64,000 nucleotides of DNA, from assembly GCF_019320115.1 (NCBI RefSeq), contig NC_089587.1:81446162-81510161 (forward strand). Reading direction: 5' to 3'. This DNA comes from Miscanthus floridulus. Taxonomy: Eukaryota > Streptophyta > Magnoliopsida > Poales > Poaceae. The position numbers and the translations under genes were made by a program. Under the pieces are notes generated by a model. The model was given only the letters and a program-made list of their open reading frames with translations, had not been told where the DNA came from and ran no database searches. This document shows positions 1 through 10,669 of the stretch, in pieces (the first letter of the stretch is position 1; each line of letters begins with the position of its first letter).

Positions 1-251
1 ATTCCAGCCCATATGAGGCTGAAAGAAAGATGCTAGCAAGTGGTAGCAACACACTAAATCATAATATATTGGTAAGCGAACTTGTTGAATGTTAAAAGCA
101 TGATTACACTCCAACCATTCTGCATAGCTTAAGCTTTTGGGTAAATTTGTCGGTGCATGTAACTCAATATGGTATGAAATTTTACTTCAAAAAAATGGTA
201 TGGAATTTTAAAGGAAATATTTGATATATCAAAAAAGAAGAAACTAAGTAC

Positions 252-1772
252 ATTCTGTCTTCCAGTTTCAGTCTGTTCTTCAGGTTTCTGCTCCTCTACA
301 GTATCCCTGCAAGACAAGTATGTCATACATTTTACACTGCAACAACATACATAGCAAGAAAAAGAAATGTGGATCAATACATGCATTGAGCCACCCAAGT
401 ATATCTGACTATTCAGGAACACAAGCATTTAACTGAATGACTTGTTCCTATTAAACTTACATTATGCATAAGCACATTTACAAGAACTAACATGATCACT
501 AATCATTTGATAATTCCATTTCCTAGTGAATGGGATTTGATAGTTTTTCCACTGAAATGGTACTATGACGTTTCCATAGAAAATCTTCTATGAAATCATT
601 TAAGGAACAGAAACAAACCTCGTTTCTTGAACGTCATTTCTTACTTCATTTGATGTGTCACCACATTCAATGCTTATTTCTCTTGGAACCTAGACCATAC
701 AAGGGACCAATCAAAACAAATTGTTTCAAATGTAGTGACATTGTGACAGTAATGTTCACATGACTATACAACCTGATCGAAAATATAAATATAGCGTCAA
801 GTATTATGATGCCAGTTGCTTCACAGCCTCATATTAGAAACATTTGAAAAGGTTCCAAGCTACAATCTCAAACCAAATAATTCGTGGTTATTTATATGTA
901 CAGGCTAGCTTGCTGTCAAATTGCATGAAGTGAAAACTTCTTCCTGTTTGGTTACCAGCCACCGCCTGCCACGCCTAAGATGCGGCAAGGTGCGGCGCGC
1001 CGCACTTGTGGCGTGAAATTTCGCCGCCACACTATGTGGCAACTTTTCTACTGCGATTTTCTGTGGCAGCCTCAGGTGCGTTACAAACCAAGCAGCTGCC
1101 TTCGTTTTCTATGACGAGCCACAGCTGTGGCATGGCGACCTCCAGCAAGCAACCAAACACTCCCTTACAGTTCCCTCTATTGAGAATAATTTTAGAACAC
1201 GGAGTAATGCTCATGAGAAAGGACTTCTGCTAATGAAGAATATTCATTGTTAAGAAATAACCTACCAATGGTAGCTGATCAATGTCTGGGTCACTTTCAT
1301 GTTCCAGAAGCCAGTTTACAGCAGATTCAAGATTGGAATTACCTGATCAAGACATATTATTACCTCTCCAATTCATTTAACTACGTACTAAAGAAATAAT
1401 ATACTGAATATTTATAACAAATATGTTGCTAGAGCTTTGCAAAATTTCCATTTTTATGAAATGGCATATCTATCAACTGCCAATGCCATTAGTGAATAGC
1501 GAAAACACACAAACCATGGAAGAATAGCTGGATGGGCACAAATACACAAACATAACTTTTGCAACCATAGAAGGGACCAAATGTCATAGTTTCTATTTGG
1601 TGTATTATCAACCTATCTTTGGTACAGAAAAACATTGATGCAAACCTGTACATAGTAAGTTTGTTTGAAAATACATACCTGAAAAATGGAGTGCCCTAAC
1701 TGAACGAGCAGTTGGGAATCCCATGGCTTCAAGTTCACCAAGCATTTTCTTGTCAACTTGTGGGACAGCCAT
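252..1772 (-). CDS. UBA-domain protein gene, N-terminal exons (partial, continues past left edge)
   Basis: Four exons can be read on the minus strand: 1772..1679 (ATG at 1772-1770), 1342..1266, 689..619 and about 307..252, with GT/AG borders (donors GTATGT, GTAGGT and GTTTGT; acceptors ATCAG, TCTAG and TTGCAG). Phases match at each join. The first two exons encode a UBA fold: KKMLGELEAMGFP, a central ALHFSGN, then AVNWLLEHESDPDID. This layout is known from SAKS1/UBXN1-like proteins and the Arabidopsis At1g04850 type, which bind ubiquitin and often p97/CDC48. Exons 3 and 4 are acidic linker sequence (VPREISIECGD, VEEQKPEEQTE). The UBX or PUB domain and the C-terminus would lie left of base 1. 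An in-frame upstream Met exists (1793), but TTCTAG just before the chosen ATG looks like a splice acceptor for a 5' UTR exon. The end of exon 4 is uncertain. Which of the two families it belongs to cannot be decided from this part. Confidence 0.75.
945..1159. mobile_element. MITE-like insertion inside intron 2 of the UBA gene
   Basis: A 215-bp GC-rich island starts TGTTTGGTTACC and ends with the near inverse GCAACCAAACA, inside an otherwise AT-rich intron. The interior has GTGGC/GCCAC words in both orientations and a CGGCGCGCCG palindrome near 994. Terminal repeats are short and the target duplication is not clear, so the family is not assigned. Confidence 0.45.
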
Positions 1773-4490
1773 CTCTAGAAGATAGATGGACAAAAATAAG
1801 CGCAGCCCAATTGCTAGAAAGGCAAAACTAGAGGGAATGGATAATGGGGGAAATAGATAGCCATCTGAAACTATTGGCTCAGTTCAAGCAGATGTTGCAT
1901 ACAACTAATAATTAACTAGACAAAATAGTTGCGTAAGCAGAAACAATTTAACAATTTACCAATGAGTAAATGTCCCCCATGATCTTACATAATTTAAGCT
2001 CTGTTTTAGGAGCTTAATGTGCAACTATTGTGTTCTATGTCTAACATGAAAGCCATAATGTTCTACAATTTACATTAGAACTAACATTTGTGTTCTTTGA
2101 GGCATCTAGGACCTGTAAGTATGTTAATGTTAATAGTATGTTGGCCTTAATCATACATGGAAGAATAGGACACTAGAACAAGCTAACCTGAAATTACAGG
2201 TTATAAAGCAGCAGCACAAGAACCAGAAAGTGCAAGCAATGGAAAAGCACAAGATTGAACAAGTTTGATGAAGTATTCACAAGATCTCCATGTTGAATTA
2301 AAATTCTAATGACAGAACAAGTTGATGAAATTATGAATAGGAAATTTACCTTTTCAGATCTCTTTCCTCACTTTGTAATCCTTGAGCCAAGCTGATGTAT
2401 GATCCTCTTCCTCTATAAGTAGAGAAATGAGCAATGCATTACTGCAAATGGAAAGGGGAGCATGAAAATTAGATGTAGAGGATTAGGTCTTTGCTTCTTC
2501 TGTACTTCATTCTTGTCTTTTCTTCCCAGATGGGTCTTGTGGTGATCTCAGGAGACTCGGGTGACTTCTTTCTTCCTGCAGTAACTTATACCTTTCTTCA
2601 TGCTTAGGGTTTCCCTCTTGAATCAACAGCCTACTCACAGATAGATTGATTCCTTTGTTTGGGTTACATCTTACAAGATCATATAAACTAAGTCACTAAG
2701 AAAATCAACAAGAGTAATAAAGAGTAACACTGAAGTTTTGGTGTACCTCAAGCATTAGATGATGATATTCAGTATACAACTGAATTGTCTAGTCAGCATT
2801 TCCTTAGTTCATGAGTCATACAAGATACAAACAGAAGAAAATGTAATTGGTATTTCTGTCAAGTTGAATGCCTCCTGAGTCCTGAATTTTTTTTAGTCCA
2901 GAGTCCATATACAGAAACTCATCACACATCATTTTGTTGGAAAGAATACGACTGAGAATGAAACTTCCAAACACATGTTAAGAGCCCTAAATGAGAACAT
3001 ATGGAGATAAATGGCAGGGCGTTTGGGCATATTGAGCACACGAAGCAGCATCAGCGTGTGCCACCGCACAGCCATATTCTCCAAAAGTTGCAATCAGTAA
3101 TCGAACAGTTTAAGGGATTAGCGCAGTCACTTCTGCTAACCGCAAGTCTGATGAACCACCAAATGCCAAATCCCATTGCCCATAGTACTTTCTGAAGATC
3201 AATAACATCAGAAGTGTGGTCTCATTGTGTTGCCCAGTGTCTGCGGAGCCTCATAGAACCCCAAGCAATGTCAAGTGCCTATAAGCCTAAAAGGAGGCAC
3301 ATAAAAGTTTCCACGATTGATAGATTTCCTCTTTGAACTGGGAACCTGCATAGATACTTTGGTTTTTTAACTGAGAACTAGACAATGAGAATGATCGCGA
3401 GGGAAGGCACCTGAGCCGTGCCAAGGCTGTCATCGATGAGTACTCTCCATTGGCATTGCCAGCAGGATCATGCCTAGCCCGCGGTTGCAGCGGCCATGGA
3501 GAGTTTTGCAGCCTTTCTGATGCGCTGCTGCTTTCACTGTCTTACAGAAATTCATCTTAAGCAAGATGAATACTTTCAAATTTCAGACTGCAGCTTCATA
3601 CCTCTACATGATTTGAACTTCTGTTCGGTGCAACCTGTGATCTACAGGAGGAATTTGTGCGTAAAAGCCAGGTCAGGGGTCAGCAAAGAGTGAACAGAGG
3701 GGGAAAGCAGAAAATAAATGAACAACTGAAGCAACAACTGTCTCTGCATGGTATTTGTCTCACAGAGCTTCTGTAATCTTTAACCAGCCATCCAAATGCA
3801 GCACAAGATGGAAAATAAAGCATCAGTGCACAGCTCCAGCAACAGCAGGATCTAACTGAGCATAAAACACAATGGTGTTGGAGCCTGGCATTTAAAAAAT
3901 GAAGATGTAAGACAAAAACATAACCTCCAGAATCTGGCACCAATAATCATGAAACTAGCATTTTATTGTTCAAGAATAGCTCAACAATCCAGCCAAAGGA
4001 AACACAGATCGGAGCACATCGAAACAGAAGGTTCCTACAAAGCTATAAGCTCAAACAGCAAAAGGCTAATACAAGGACAACACCAGACCTAAAATCAGTA
4101 CCTCATTGGTCCATGTCCATCTTTCAACCTGTTGTATATCATCACAGATCCAGTCATAAGAGGTATCTTCTCAAATATGATAGTTTTTGCTACATATAAG
4201 GATACCCAGATTTAATGTGTAACCACACTGTAATAAACATCCAATCAGTTTCAATCAAACCAGCAGCAGCAGCAGCAGAAAACAAGCAAATCACTGTGAT
4301 AAGCTCATCATCATTTGGCGTCCTGTTCAAAAGGGAACAAAGTACTCCTTATAAGCCTTACAACTTTAAGAAGAGAAAACTATTACATATCTCATGCATT
4401 GCAATCATCCGAGCATATGCATTAAAAGAGCACCTTAATATGTACACTACAGTAGCATTACATCAAAGATCTGCAAGAAATGATGAAAAA
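1773..4490. other. Intergenic stretch between the UBA gene and PRP22 (no gene recognised)
   Basis: AT-rich sequence with short ORFs only and no family motif seen. It should hold the promoter and any 5' UTR exons of the minus-strand UBA gene on its left, and the 3' UTR of PRP22 on its right. A (CAG)6 microsatellite lies at 4261-4278. Confidence 0.5.
4261..4278. repeat. (CAG)6 microsatellite
   Basis: Six perfect CAG units, about 210 bases beyond the PRP22 stop codon and so probably in its 3' UTR (CTG in the transcript). Confidence 0.8.
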
Positions 4491-7400
4491 TCACCAGCGC
4501 CGCTTGCTCAGGCGCCACGAGTTGGGCTCATTGTATCTATCGTACAAAGGCTCGATCCTTTCTTGGCGCTTTCGCTTACTGATCTTCATTGGGTCCGCCG
4601 ACCTATAGAACCTCGGTGCCAACTCTACTAACCATCTTGGATCCACCGCCGTGACCTCCCTCATATACTCTTTCGTTGTCATAACAATTTCATGGTAGAT
4701 CACCCACTGTGGCTGCTGGTGAAAGAGAGCACTGCTCGGGTGGATATAAACCTGCTGATGATCAGCGAGGGTACGGTACCCTCCACTGGGGTCCTTCCTT
4801 GCAGCGTGGAAGAAGAATCCAGCGGCAAGGGCTTTCCCTATCTTGGTGGAATTGTTCCCGGCAGAGATGACATTGAGCTTGAACTTGTCCATAATCTCAA
4901 GAAGCTGTTTCCTCACGTCCTGTGCCCTCCTTAGTGAGTTTACCTGAATGAAATTCTCAACACACCATGGTCCTGAAAACCCCTTTGCCTTCCATGCCTC
5001 ATACACAGTGAGTAGGGTGAGATGATCACCTTCCAGCTGGAAAAAGTTAGATCTTTTCCGATCTGCTTGTGCTTGCTTCTCCCTTGGTCGATAGAATATG
5101 TTCCCAGTTTGAATCATTGCAATGATTGTCAGTATTTCGTCACTGCATCCAAGGTCTACACTAGCAAGGAGCATCTTAGAAAGAGGTGGTTCTTGTGGAA
5201 ATTCGGCCATCTTTCTCCCTAGCCTGGTAAGAAGACCCTCTTCATCTAACGCACCAAGACTGTACAGTTGTTCCATAGCCGATATGAGTGCTTGAGATGC
5301 TGGAGGATCCATGAAGTCAAATGACAAAAGGTCATTTATTCCCATTGCCTTCATATTAAGAACCGTCGACCCCAAGTTGGCCCTCTGAATTTCTGGAGTC
5401 GTTGTTGGTGGCATTTCATTGCGATAGGCACTCTCAGTGTATAGACGGTAACATTTACCTGGACCTGTACGCCCAGCACGCCCTGCTCTTTGCTTAGCTG
5501 ACGCCTGAGAGATCAGGGTGATAACCAGTGAATCCAGCCCTAGTTTTGGGTTATAAACATTTAGCTTTGCGAAGCCGGGGTCAACAACATAGTAAATGCC
5601 ATCTATGGTAATAGATGCTTCCGCTATGTTGGTGGCCACGACCACCTTCCTCTTACCAGGAGGAGCCTGTTCGAATATCTTTGATTGAACTTCGGTAGGA
5701 AGAGCACTGTACACAGGACAAATTATCAGCTCTGGTATGTCCCCACCGAATGCCTTCATCCTCTCATGGAGACGTTCGCAAGCATGATCAATCTCTTCCT
5801 GGCCAGTCAGGAACAATAGGATATCTCCTTTGGGTTCAGTCAGATGGATCTGCAATACCGTGATCAGTGCAGCATCCATGTAGTCACTCTCTGGCTGTTT
5901 TGTATGCAGTATCTCAACTGGAAACGTTCTTCCAGGAATTGTGAAAATATTGCAATCAAAAAAATAACCAGAGAACTTCTCTGCATCAAGAGTGGCTGAA
6001 GTGACTATTAACTTGAGGTCACTTCTCCGCTTAATTAGCTGCTTTAGCAAACTGAAGAGAATGTCTGTGTAGATGGTTCTCTCATGTGCCTCATCAAGCA
6101 TGACCACTGAATAAGAAGACAGGTCTCCATCCATCAAAATCTCACGTAGGAGCATGCCGTCTGTCATGTACTTGATGACAGTTTCAGGTCCTGTGCAGTC
6201 ATCAAAGCGTATAGAATAACCAACTTCCTCACCCACTCGACAGCCAACCTCCTCTGCTACTCGCTTTGCAATTGACTCTGCAGCAACCCTGCGAGGTTGA
6301 GTACACGCAATCTTTCCCTTTGTAGTATATCCTGCCTCGGCAAGGTATTGCGTAACCTGGGTTGTTTTCCCTGAGCCAGTCTCGCCGATAACCACCAAAA
6401 CTTGGTTGTCATTAACAGCATTGATCAGCTCCTTTTTCAGCCTGAATATTGGAAGGCTTTGTCTCTGCTCCTGAATCGAAAGCCTCGACTTCTGCCCATA
6501 TGTACCAGCCTTCCCATATGTCATCTTCCATTCCGGCACACTCTGTGCTGATAGTCCAGTGCCCATCAGCTCCTGCATCAGATACCTTCCACCACTTGAC
6601 ATGGGATCCTCCCATGACCGGTTAAGGTCCTTGGGGATTGCATCAACCATTCCTCTTTGCTCCTGGGTGCGAATATCACGCCTCTCCTTAATAAGCGCAG
6701 ACTGCAGTGCCGCCGCACGGCTCATCGACCCCTCAGGATTCATAGAAATCCTCACCGGAGACATGTCAGCCGAGGATCGCCCTTTTCCCCCGCAAGAACG
6801 CCGGCTCATCCTCATTGAGTTCAATCTCAAGCTCCTCCACTTCTTCCTCCTGGTAAAACATCCCCTGATCATCCTCATCCAACACCGGGTAGTCCTTGGC
6901 ATCCAACACCCCCGACGCAATCAGCTGCTTCACCTCCCACCTCTCCGGCGAGGTCATCCGCCTAGTTGGCCTGCGCGGCGCAGGACCAGCCTCGCCCTCG
7001 TCCTCATCGGGAACGAAAATCCCAGAAACCCCCTTCCTCCTCCCAGCGGCTCCAGCGCGATCAGCTGGCGGATTGGCCCTCGGCGCGTCCTCCTTCCCAG
7101 GGTTTCGACGCATCGGCAGGAGATCCCTCCCGGTATCCTGATCGACGTCTCGCATCGACAGCCCCAGCTTGGCGCCGTCCACCGAGGCGACCCTGACGAA
7201 CACCTCCTGGCCGCGCGTAACGGTGGCGCCAGCGCGGCGGCGGCCGGGCATCTGGGAGACGTGCACGAGGCCCTCGCGGCCGCCGTCGAGGCGGACGAAG
7301 CACCCGGCGTCGGCCACGCGGGTGACCCTCCCCCGGCGCACCTGGTGCAGCTCCGGCTCGTGGTCCTCGTCCTCCCCCGCCGCCCTGTCCACGCGCGCCC

Positions 7401-7707
7401 CTGTACCGTGGGCACCACGGGATGCGGGGACACCGGGGGCCGGGGCGGTGTCGGGGATGGCGGTGATGACAGCGTGGAGGGAGCGGACGAGGTAGTCCGG
7501 CAGCTCGGAGCCGTGGTCCCTGAGCGCGGCGGCGAAGGCCGCGGCGGAGGCGGAGGCGCGGCCGAGGTCGACGACGAACTCGGCGAGGACGCGGTCGGCG
7601 ACGCCGAGGTGGGGCTCCAGCTCCGAGCAGACCTTGGAGACGAGCGAGAGCTGCGTGAGCCGACGCATCCCCTCGCTCACCGCGCCTGCGCCGGTCGCCG
7701 CCGCCAT
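4491..7707 (-). CDS. PRP22: PRP22/DHX8-type DEAH-box spliceosomal RNA helicase, intronless, with an apparent 1-bp frameshift
   Basis: This ATP-dependent RNA helicase releases spliced mRNA from the spliceosome in the nucleus. The start is the ATG at 7707-7705 (MAAATGAG), since [15 protein letters not shown], the conserved plant PRP22 N-terminus, follows at once; the frame stays open upstream to 8079 but that part is unrelated. An S1 RNA-binding domain lies at residues 122-187 (7344-7147; [20 protein letters not shown]). Then come MSPVRI, Walker A GETGSGKT (6386-6363), DEAH (6095-6084), the SAT motif in [36 protein letters not shown], and a C-terminus ending [12 protein letters not shown]. Joined length is about 1070 aa against about 1170 in Arabidopsis. 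The missing part is the Arg/Asp/Glu-rich linker usually found between the N-terminal helix region and S1. N-terminal and helicase parts are in different frames and meet in a G5A4 run (plus strand 6783-6791): the first frame ends at a TGA at 6766. This is either a real mutation or a sequence error. No introns are needed. Confidence 0.9.
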
Positions 7708-7842
7708 AGTCGCGCGCGCGGCACGGGGTTGGGCGCACGGCAGGGTTGTGTTTAGTGCTGCACGGGAACGGGGATGGGACGGGACGGTGAAAGGCGGTGC
7801 GGGGCTGCGGTGCGGCCTGCGGGTGAAAGGAGGCGGCCCACA

Positions 7843-7850
7843 GATATATA
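7843..7850 (-). promoter_or_regulatory. Candidate TATA box of PRP22
   Basis: TATATATC on the minus strand, about 135 bases upstream of the chosen ATG, in a GC-rich leader. It is placed by position and sequence only. Confidence 0.35.
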
Positions 7851-8128
7851 CGGTGCGGATTTGCCCGTGCTGCGCGTCGGAACGAAACACCCTCGCACTG
7901 TCGCACATGCCCGATGCACACACCACACGCACACAGGCACGTGAGAGGAGGCACAGCCGCACAGTAAGCCGACCGGTCCACCGCGATGGGTCCGCCGCCT
8001 TCCTCGAGTTTGCCGAGATACGCGTCGAGCAAATGCCGGTTCTCGAGCGGACGAGCGCAGCTGTGAAGTAGTGGGACACGACTCGAGGCTGCGTAGCATA
8101 GCGCCTTACGATGAACCGTGGAAAAAAC

Positions 8129-8527
8129 TAGCGGGCTACAGCGCTGGAGACACTCAACACTAAATTATCTTTATTTGTGCCGCTATGCTAATTTTAACCT
8201 TTAGCGTTCTAATAGCGACGCTATTTCAGATTTTACCAATACTAATATATTTTGATAATTTAATCAGTTATTTTCTACTTATTATTTGCTACTAATTTGG
8301 TATTTTAGAACTTTCATGAACCATGTTGTAATGTCATATTGGTAATTTTATCTAGACTCGTGAAACCTTAGAAATATATTTATGTTCATCGAATTTCTTA
8401 TTTGTCATGTTTTTTCATTAATTATTAGTGTTTTTATGTTTTCTTTATAAAAGCGCTATCTATCGTAGCATCGCTATAGTCTCGTAGCTGTTGAAAAAAA
8501 ATTACTGCTATTTTTAATAGCCCGCTA
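8129..8527. mobile_element. MITE with TAGCGGGCTA terminal inverted repeats
   Basis: TAGCGGGCTA at 8129-8138 and its exact inverse TAGCCCGCTA at 8518-8527 enclose 380 bases of AT-rich noncoding DNA with repeated GCGCT/AGCGC words. The size and termini suggest a hAT-like non-autonomous element. No clear 8-bp target duplication was found. Confidence 0.55.
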
Positions 8528-8707
8528 TTTAAGACCTAAGCGAGGAACAGGGCAGTCGGCAGGGCAGCGCATAATAAGGGGAAACAATCGCCAAGGCATC
8601 ATCATGAATTAACACCCAATGATCAACAAATACTCCGAAAACACAGAATAGGTACATCAACAACCAGTTAGTTGCCTTCAAGCGCTACAAACACCACGGA
8701 GTTCTCT

Positions 8708-8917
8708 ATTTATACGCCGCCTCAGCCTTGATCGATAGGAATCTGTCAGTGGAGTTAACTCTGCAAGTCGATTAAGTCTATTTATACACCGCCTCAGCCT
8801 TGATCAACAGCCTGTTTTCAGCTTATTTTTTTTTCAACCAAAACAGTGTTTTTCTCCCCCGTCAAATCAACCGAAAAAGTATTTCGGCTTATTTTTTAAA
8901 GCGAAGCGAACAGGGCC
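8708..8917. repeat. Short direct repeat and small MITE-like sequence
   Basis: A block of about 24 bases (TATTTATAC.CCGCCTCAGCC) occurs near 8708 and again near 8779. After it, 8811-8917 starts CCTGTTTTCAGCTTATTTT and ends with AGCGAACAGGGCC, a weak terminal inverted repeat seen in many small grass MITEs. Boundaries are approximate. Confidence 0.35.
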
Positions 8918-8943
8918 GATGATGCACTTGCACATATCTAAGA

Positions 8944-9102
8944 GGATTAAGTCCACTTTTGGCCCCTCAATTATTATGTTGGTCTAATTTTAACCCTCAA
9001 TTACAAAACCGTCTAGTACTGGTACCCCAACTGTCAAAATCGTTCACTTTTAGCACCTGGACGGGGGCAAGGCTGTTTTGACCGACGTTGAGCGATTTTG
9101 AC
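8944..9102 (+). repeat. Left terminal inverted repeat of the Pack-MULE-like element
   Basis: About 159 bp, matching the reverse complement of 10310-10469 with scattered mismatches. Shared words include AAGTCCACTTTTGG, CTAGTACTGGTACC and TTGAGCG.TTTTGAC. Confidence 0.85.
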
Positions 9103-9731
9103 CACGCGCACGCTGGCGTTGACTGCCACATAGGATGCTGGGCTGCATCTCAGCGACATGTGGGGCCCACGTGTCACCCACTCATTTCCTCCCTCTCCTT
9201 CCTCCGGCTGCAGCAGTATTCAGACAAGCAAGCTCGGCCCCACTACAGGCGCGGCGCCCCAGTGACGGACGAGGCGGCCGGAGCTAGGGGACGGTGACAG
9301 ATGGGGTGACCGGTCCACCAGGGCAATCGGCGCCGACAGGGATGAGACAGTGAGGTGCAGCTCCAGTCAAGCCGTCGTTGGGCTCGCGCGTGCGCGCTGC
9401 TTCGCCACCGAACGAGCAGGCGGCTGGGCCATGGACGGCGAGCGCAGCTGCTGCACTGCTGCCAGGCGGGCGAGCACGCCCCCACTGCTTTGCGCCCGCA
9501 CCACTACCACTGTTGGGCTCACCGGCCCCCGGCAACTCCCACGCCCTGATGCTCGGCGGTGAAGGCACCACGACCCCGTCGGGCTCACGAGCGGGGGGCC
9601 ACCGGACGAGCAGGCGGCCACGCCATGGCCGGTGAGCGAGCGCGATTGAGATGCATGCTGCTATCGGGCAAGCGCGAGCAAGTTGCCACGTCCATGGTGG
9701 ACGAGCCTTGGGACGGGAATGGGTAGGCCCA

Positions 9732-9960
9732 CCTAACGGCGAGGTTGGTGATGTAGACGATGGATGGCGTGTTCTCCTGGAAGAGGCACACGGTGGCGAG
9801 CTCGTCTACCTGCAGCTTCCAGGGTGTGGAGACCACAAACGCAGATGCCACACCGGCATCGCCGAGGACCAGCAATGAGGAGGCGAGCGCCACGATGAGG
9901 GAGCCTGCGACCGACGATAGTAGCCGCCCCGTGGCCTCGCCGGGGACTAGCTCGTGGAGC
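9732..9960 (-). pseudogene. DEG1: Captured fragment of a chloroplast DEG1 protease gene
   Basis: In a 229-codon minus-strand reading frame (10274..9585) the middle part encodes a hydrophobic thylakoid-transfer-like segment (SVAGSLIVALASSLLVL), then AFVVSTPWKLQVDELATV and LFQENTPSIVYITNLAVR. The last two are the start of mature DEG1, the lumenal DegP-type serine protease of thylakoids. The match ends after NLAVR, before the His-Asp-Ser catalytic core, so no protease activity is possible. The sequence upstream of it in the same frame may include the transit peptide. It lies entirely within the long-TIR element, antisense to the orientation chosen for that element. Whether the frame is transcribed is unknown. 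Confidence 0.75.
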
Positions 9961-10309
9961 CGCCGTAGCCACGCCCATGGCCACGATGAGGGGAGGGCGA
10001 GCGAGGAGGCGGAGGCTGGCGCGGGCTTGGTGGCCGCGACACGCGTGAGGTGCTTGAGGAAATGACACGGCGGCGTGGCGGCGGGAACGAAGAGAGGAAG
10101 CAGGCTGTGGCGGAGGACACGACGACGGCGGCCATCAGGGCTGCTGTTGCTTATGTTGTGCGTGCGGGGGGCAGGACAATGGAGCGAGCGTAGTCGCCCA
10201 TGGCTGGGGGTGTTTGGACGAAGAGTCGATGATGAGTGGATGTGCTGCATTGCTGCTGCCTGGTGTAGTGGCACCGCTTGCCTGGTGCTTTCCTACTAGT
10301 TGCTGGCTT

Positions 10310-10469
10310 GTCAAAACCGCTCAATGTCGATCAAAATAGCCTTGCCCCCGCCCAGGTGCTAAAAGTGAACGGTTTTGACAGTTAGGGTACCAGTACTAGA
10401 CGGTTTTATAGTTGAGGGTTAAAATTAAGACCAACACAATAGTTGAGGGACCAAAAGTGGACTTAATCC
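10310..10469 (-). repeat. Right terminal inverted repeat of the Pack-MULE-like element
   Basis: About 160 bp, the inverse of 8944-9102. It ends AAAGTGGACTTAATCC. Confidence 0.85.
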
Positions 10470-10669
10470 TATTTGAGATCAACAAGTTGTCTAGCTACCA
10501 CACAAGCTTAAAGATGGCTCAACTGGTACTGGTAGGCAATGACTTCGAAGACTTCCTCTTTCTATGAGCCATTGCTGATAGTATCTTTTTCCTGGCACCC
10601 TATAAACATGAAGCAAATGAATGAATATCCACAATAAACCAAAGTAGATTTAAATCAAGCAGCTACAGG

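Larger units (their letters stand above)
8944..10469. mobile_element. Long-TIR non-autonomous DNA transposon, Pack-MULE-like, 1526 bp
   Basis: The ends are inverted repeats of about 160 bp starting GGATTAAGTCCACTTTTGG. The flanking 9-mers TATCTAAGA (8935-8943) and TATTTGAGA (10470-10478) match at 7 of 9 bases, consistent with an old 9-bp target duplication of Mutator-like elements. The interior is strongly GC-rich compared with the AT-rich surroundings and carries a host gene fragment (DEG1, minus strand) but no transposase. Long TIRs, a 9-bp duplication and a GC-rich captured gene piece are the definition of a Pack-MULE. Family assignment is inference. Confidence 0.75.

Noticed and set aside
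4215..4631. 138-codon plus-strand ORF
   Set aside because: Lies over the 3' UTR and last codons of PRP22 on the other strand; low-complexity start from the CAG repeat.
6559..7755. 398-codon plus-strand ORF
   Set aside because: Antisense shadow of the GC-rich 5' part of PRP22; no family motif.
9243..9635. Cluster of six short ORFs at the left of the Pack-MULE interior
   Set aside because: Overlapping GC-driven frames; only the DEG1 frame further right has recognisable content.
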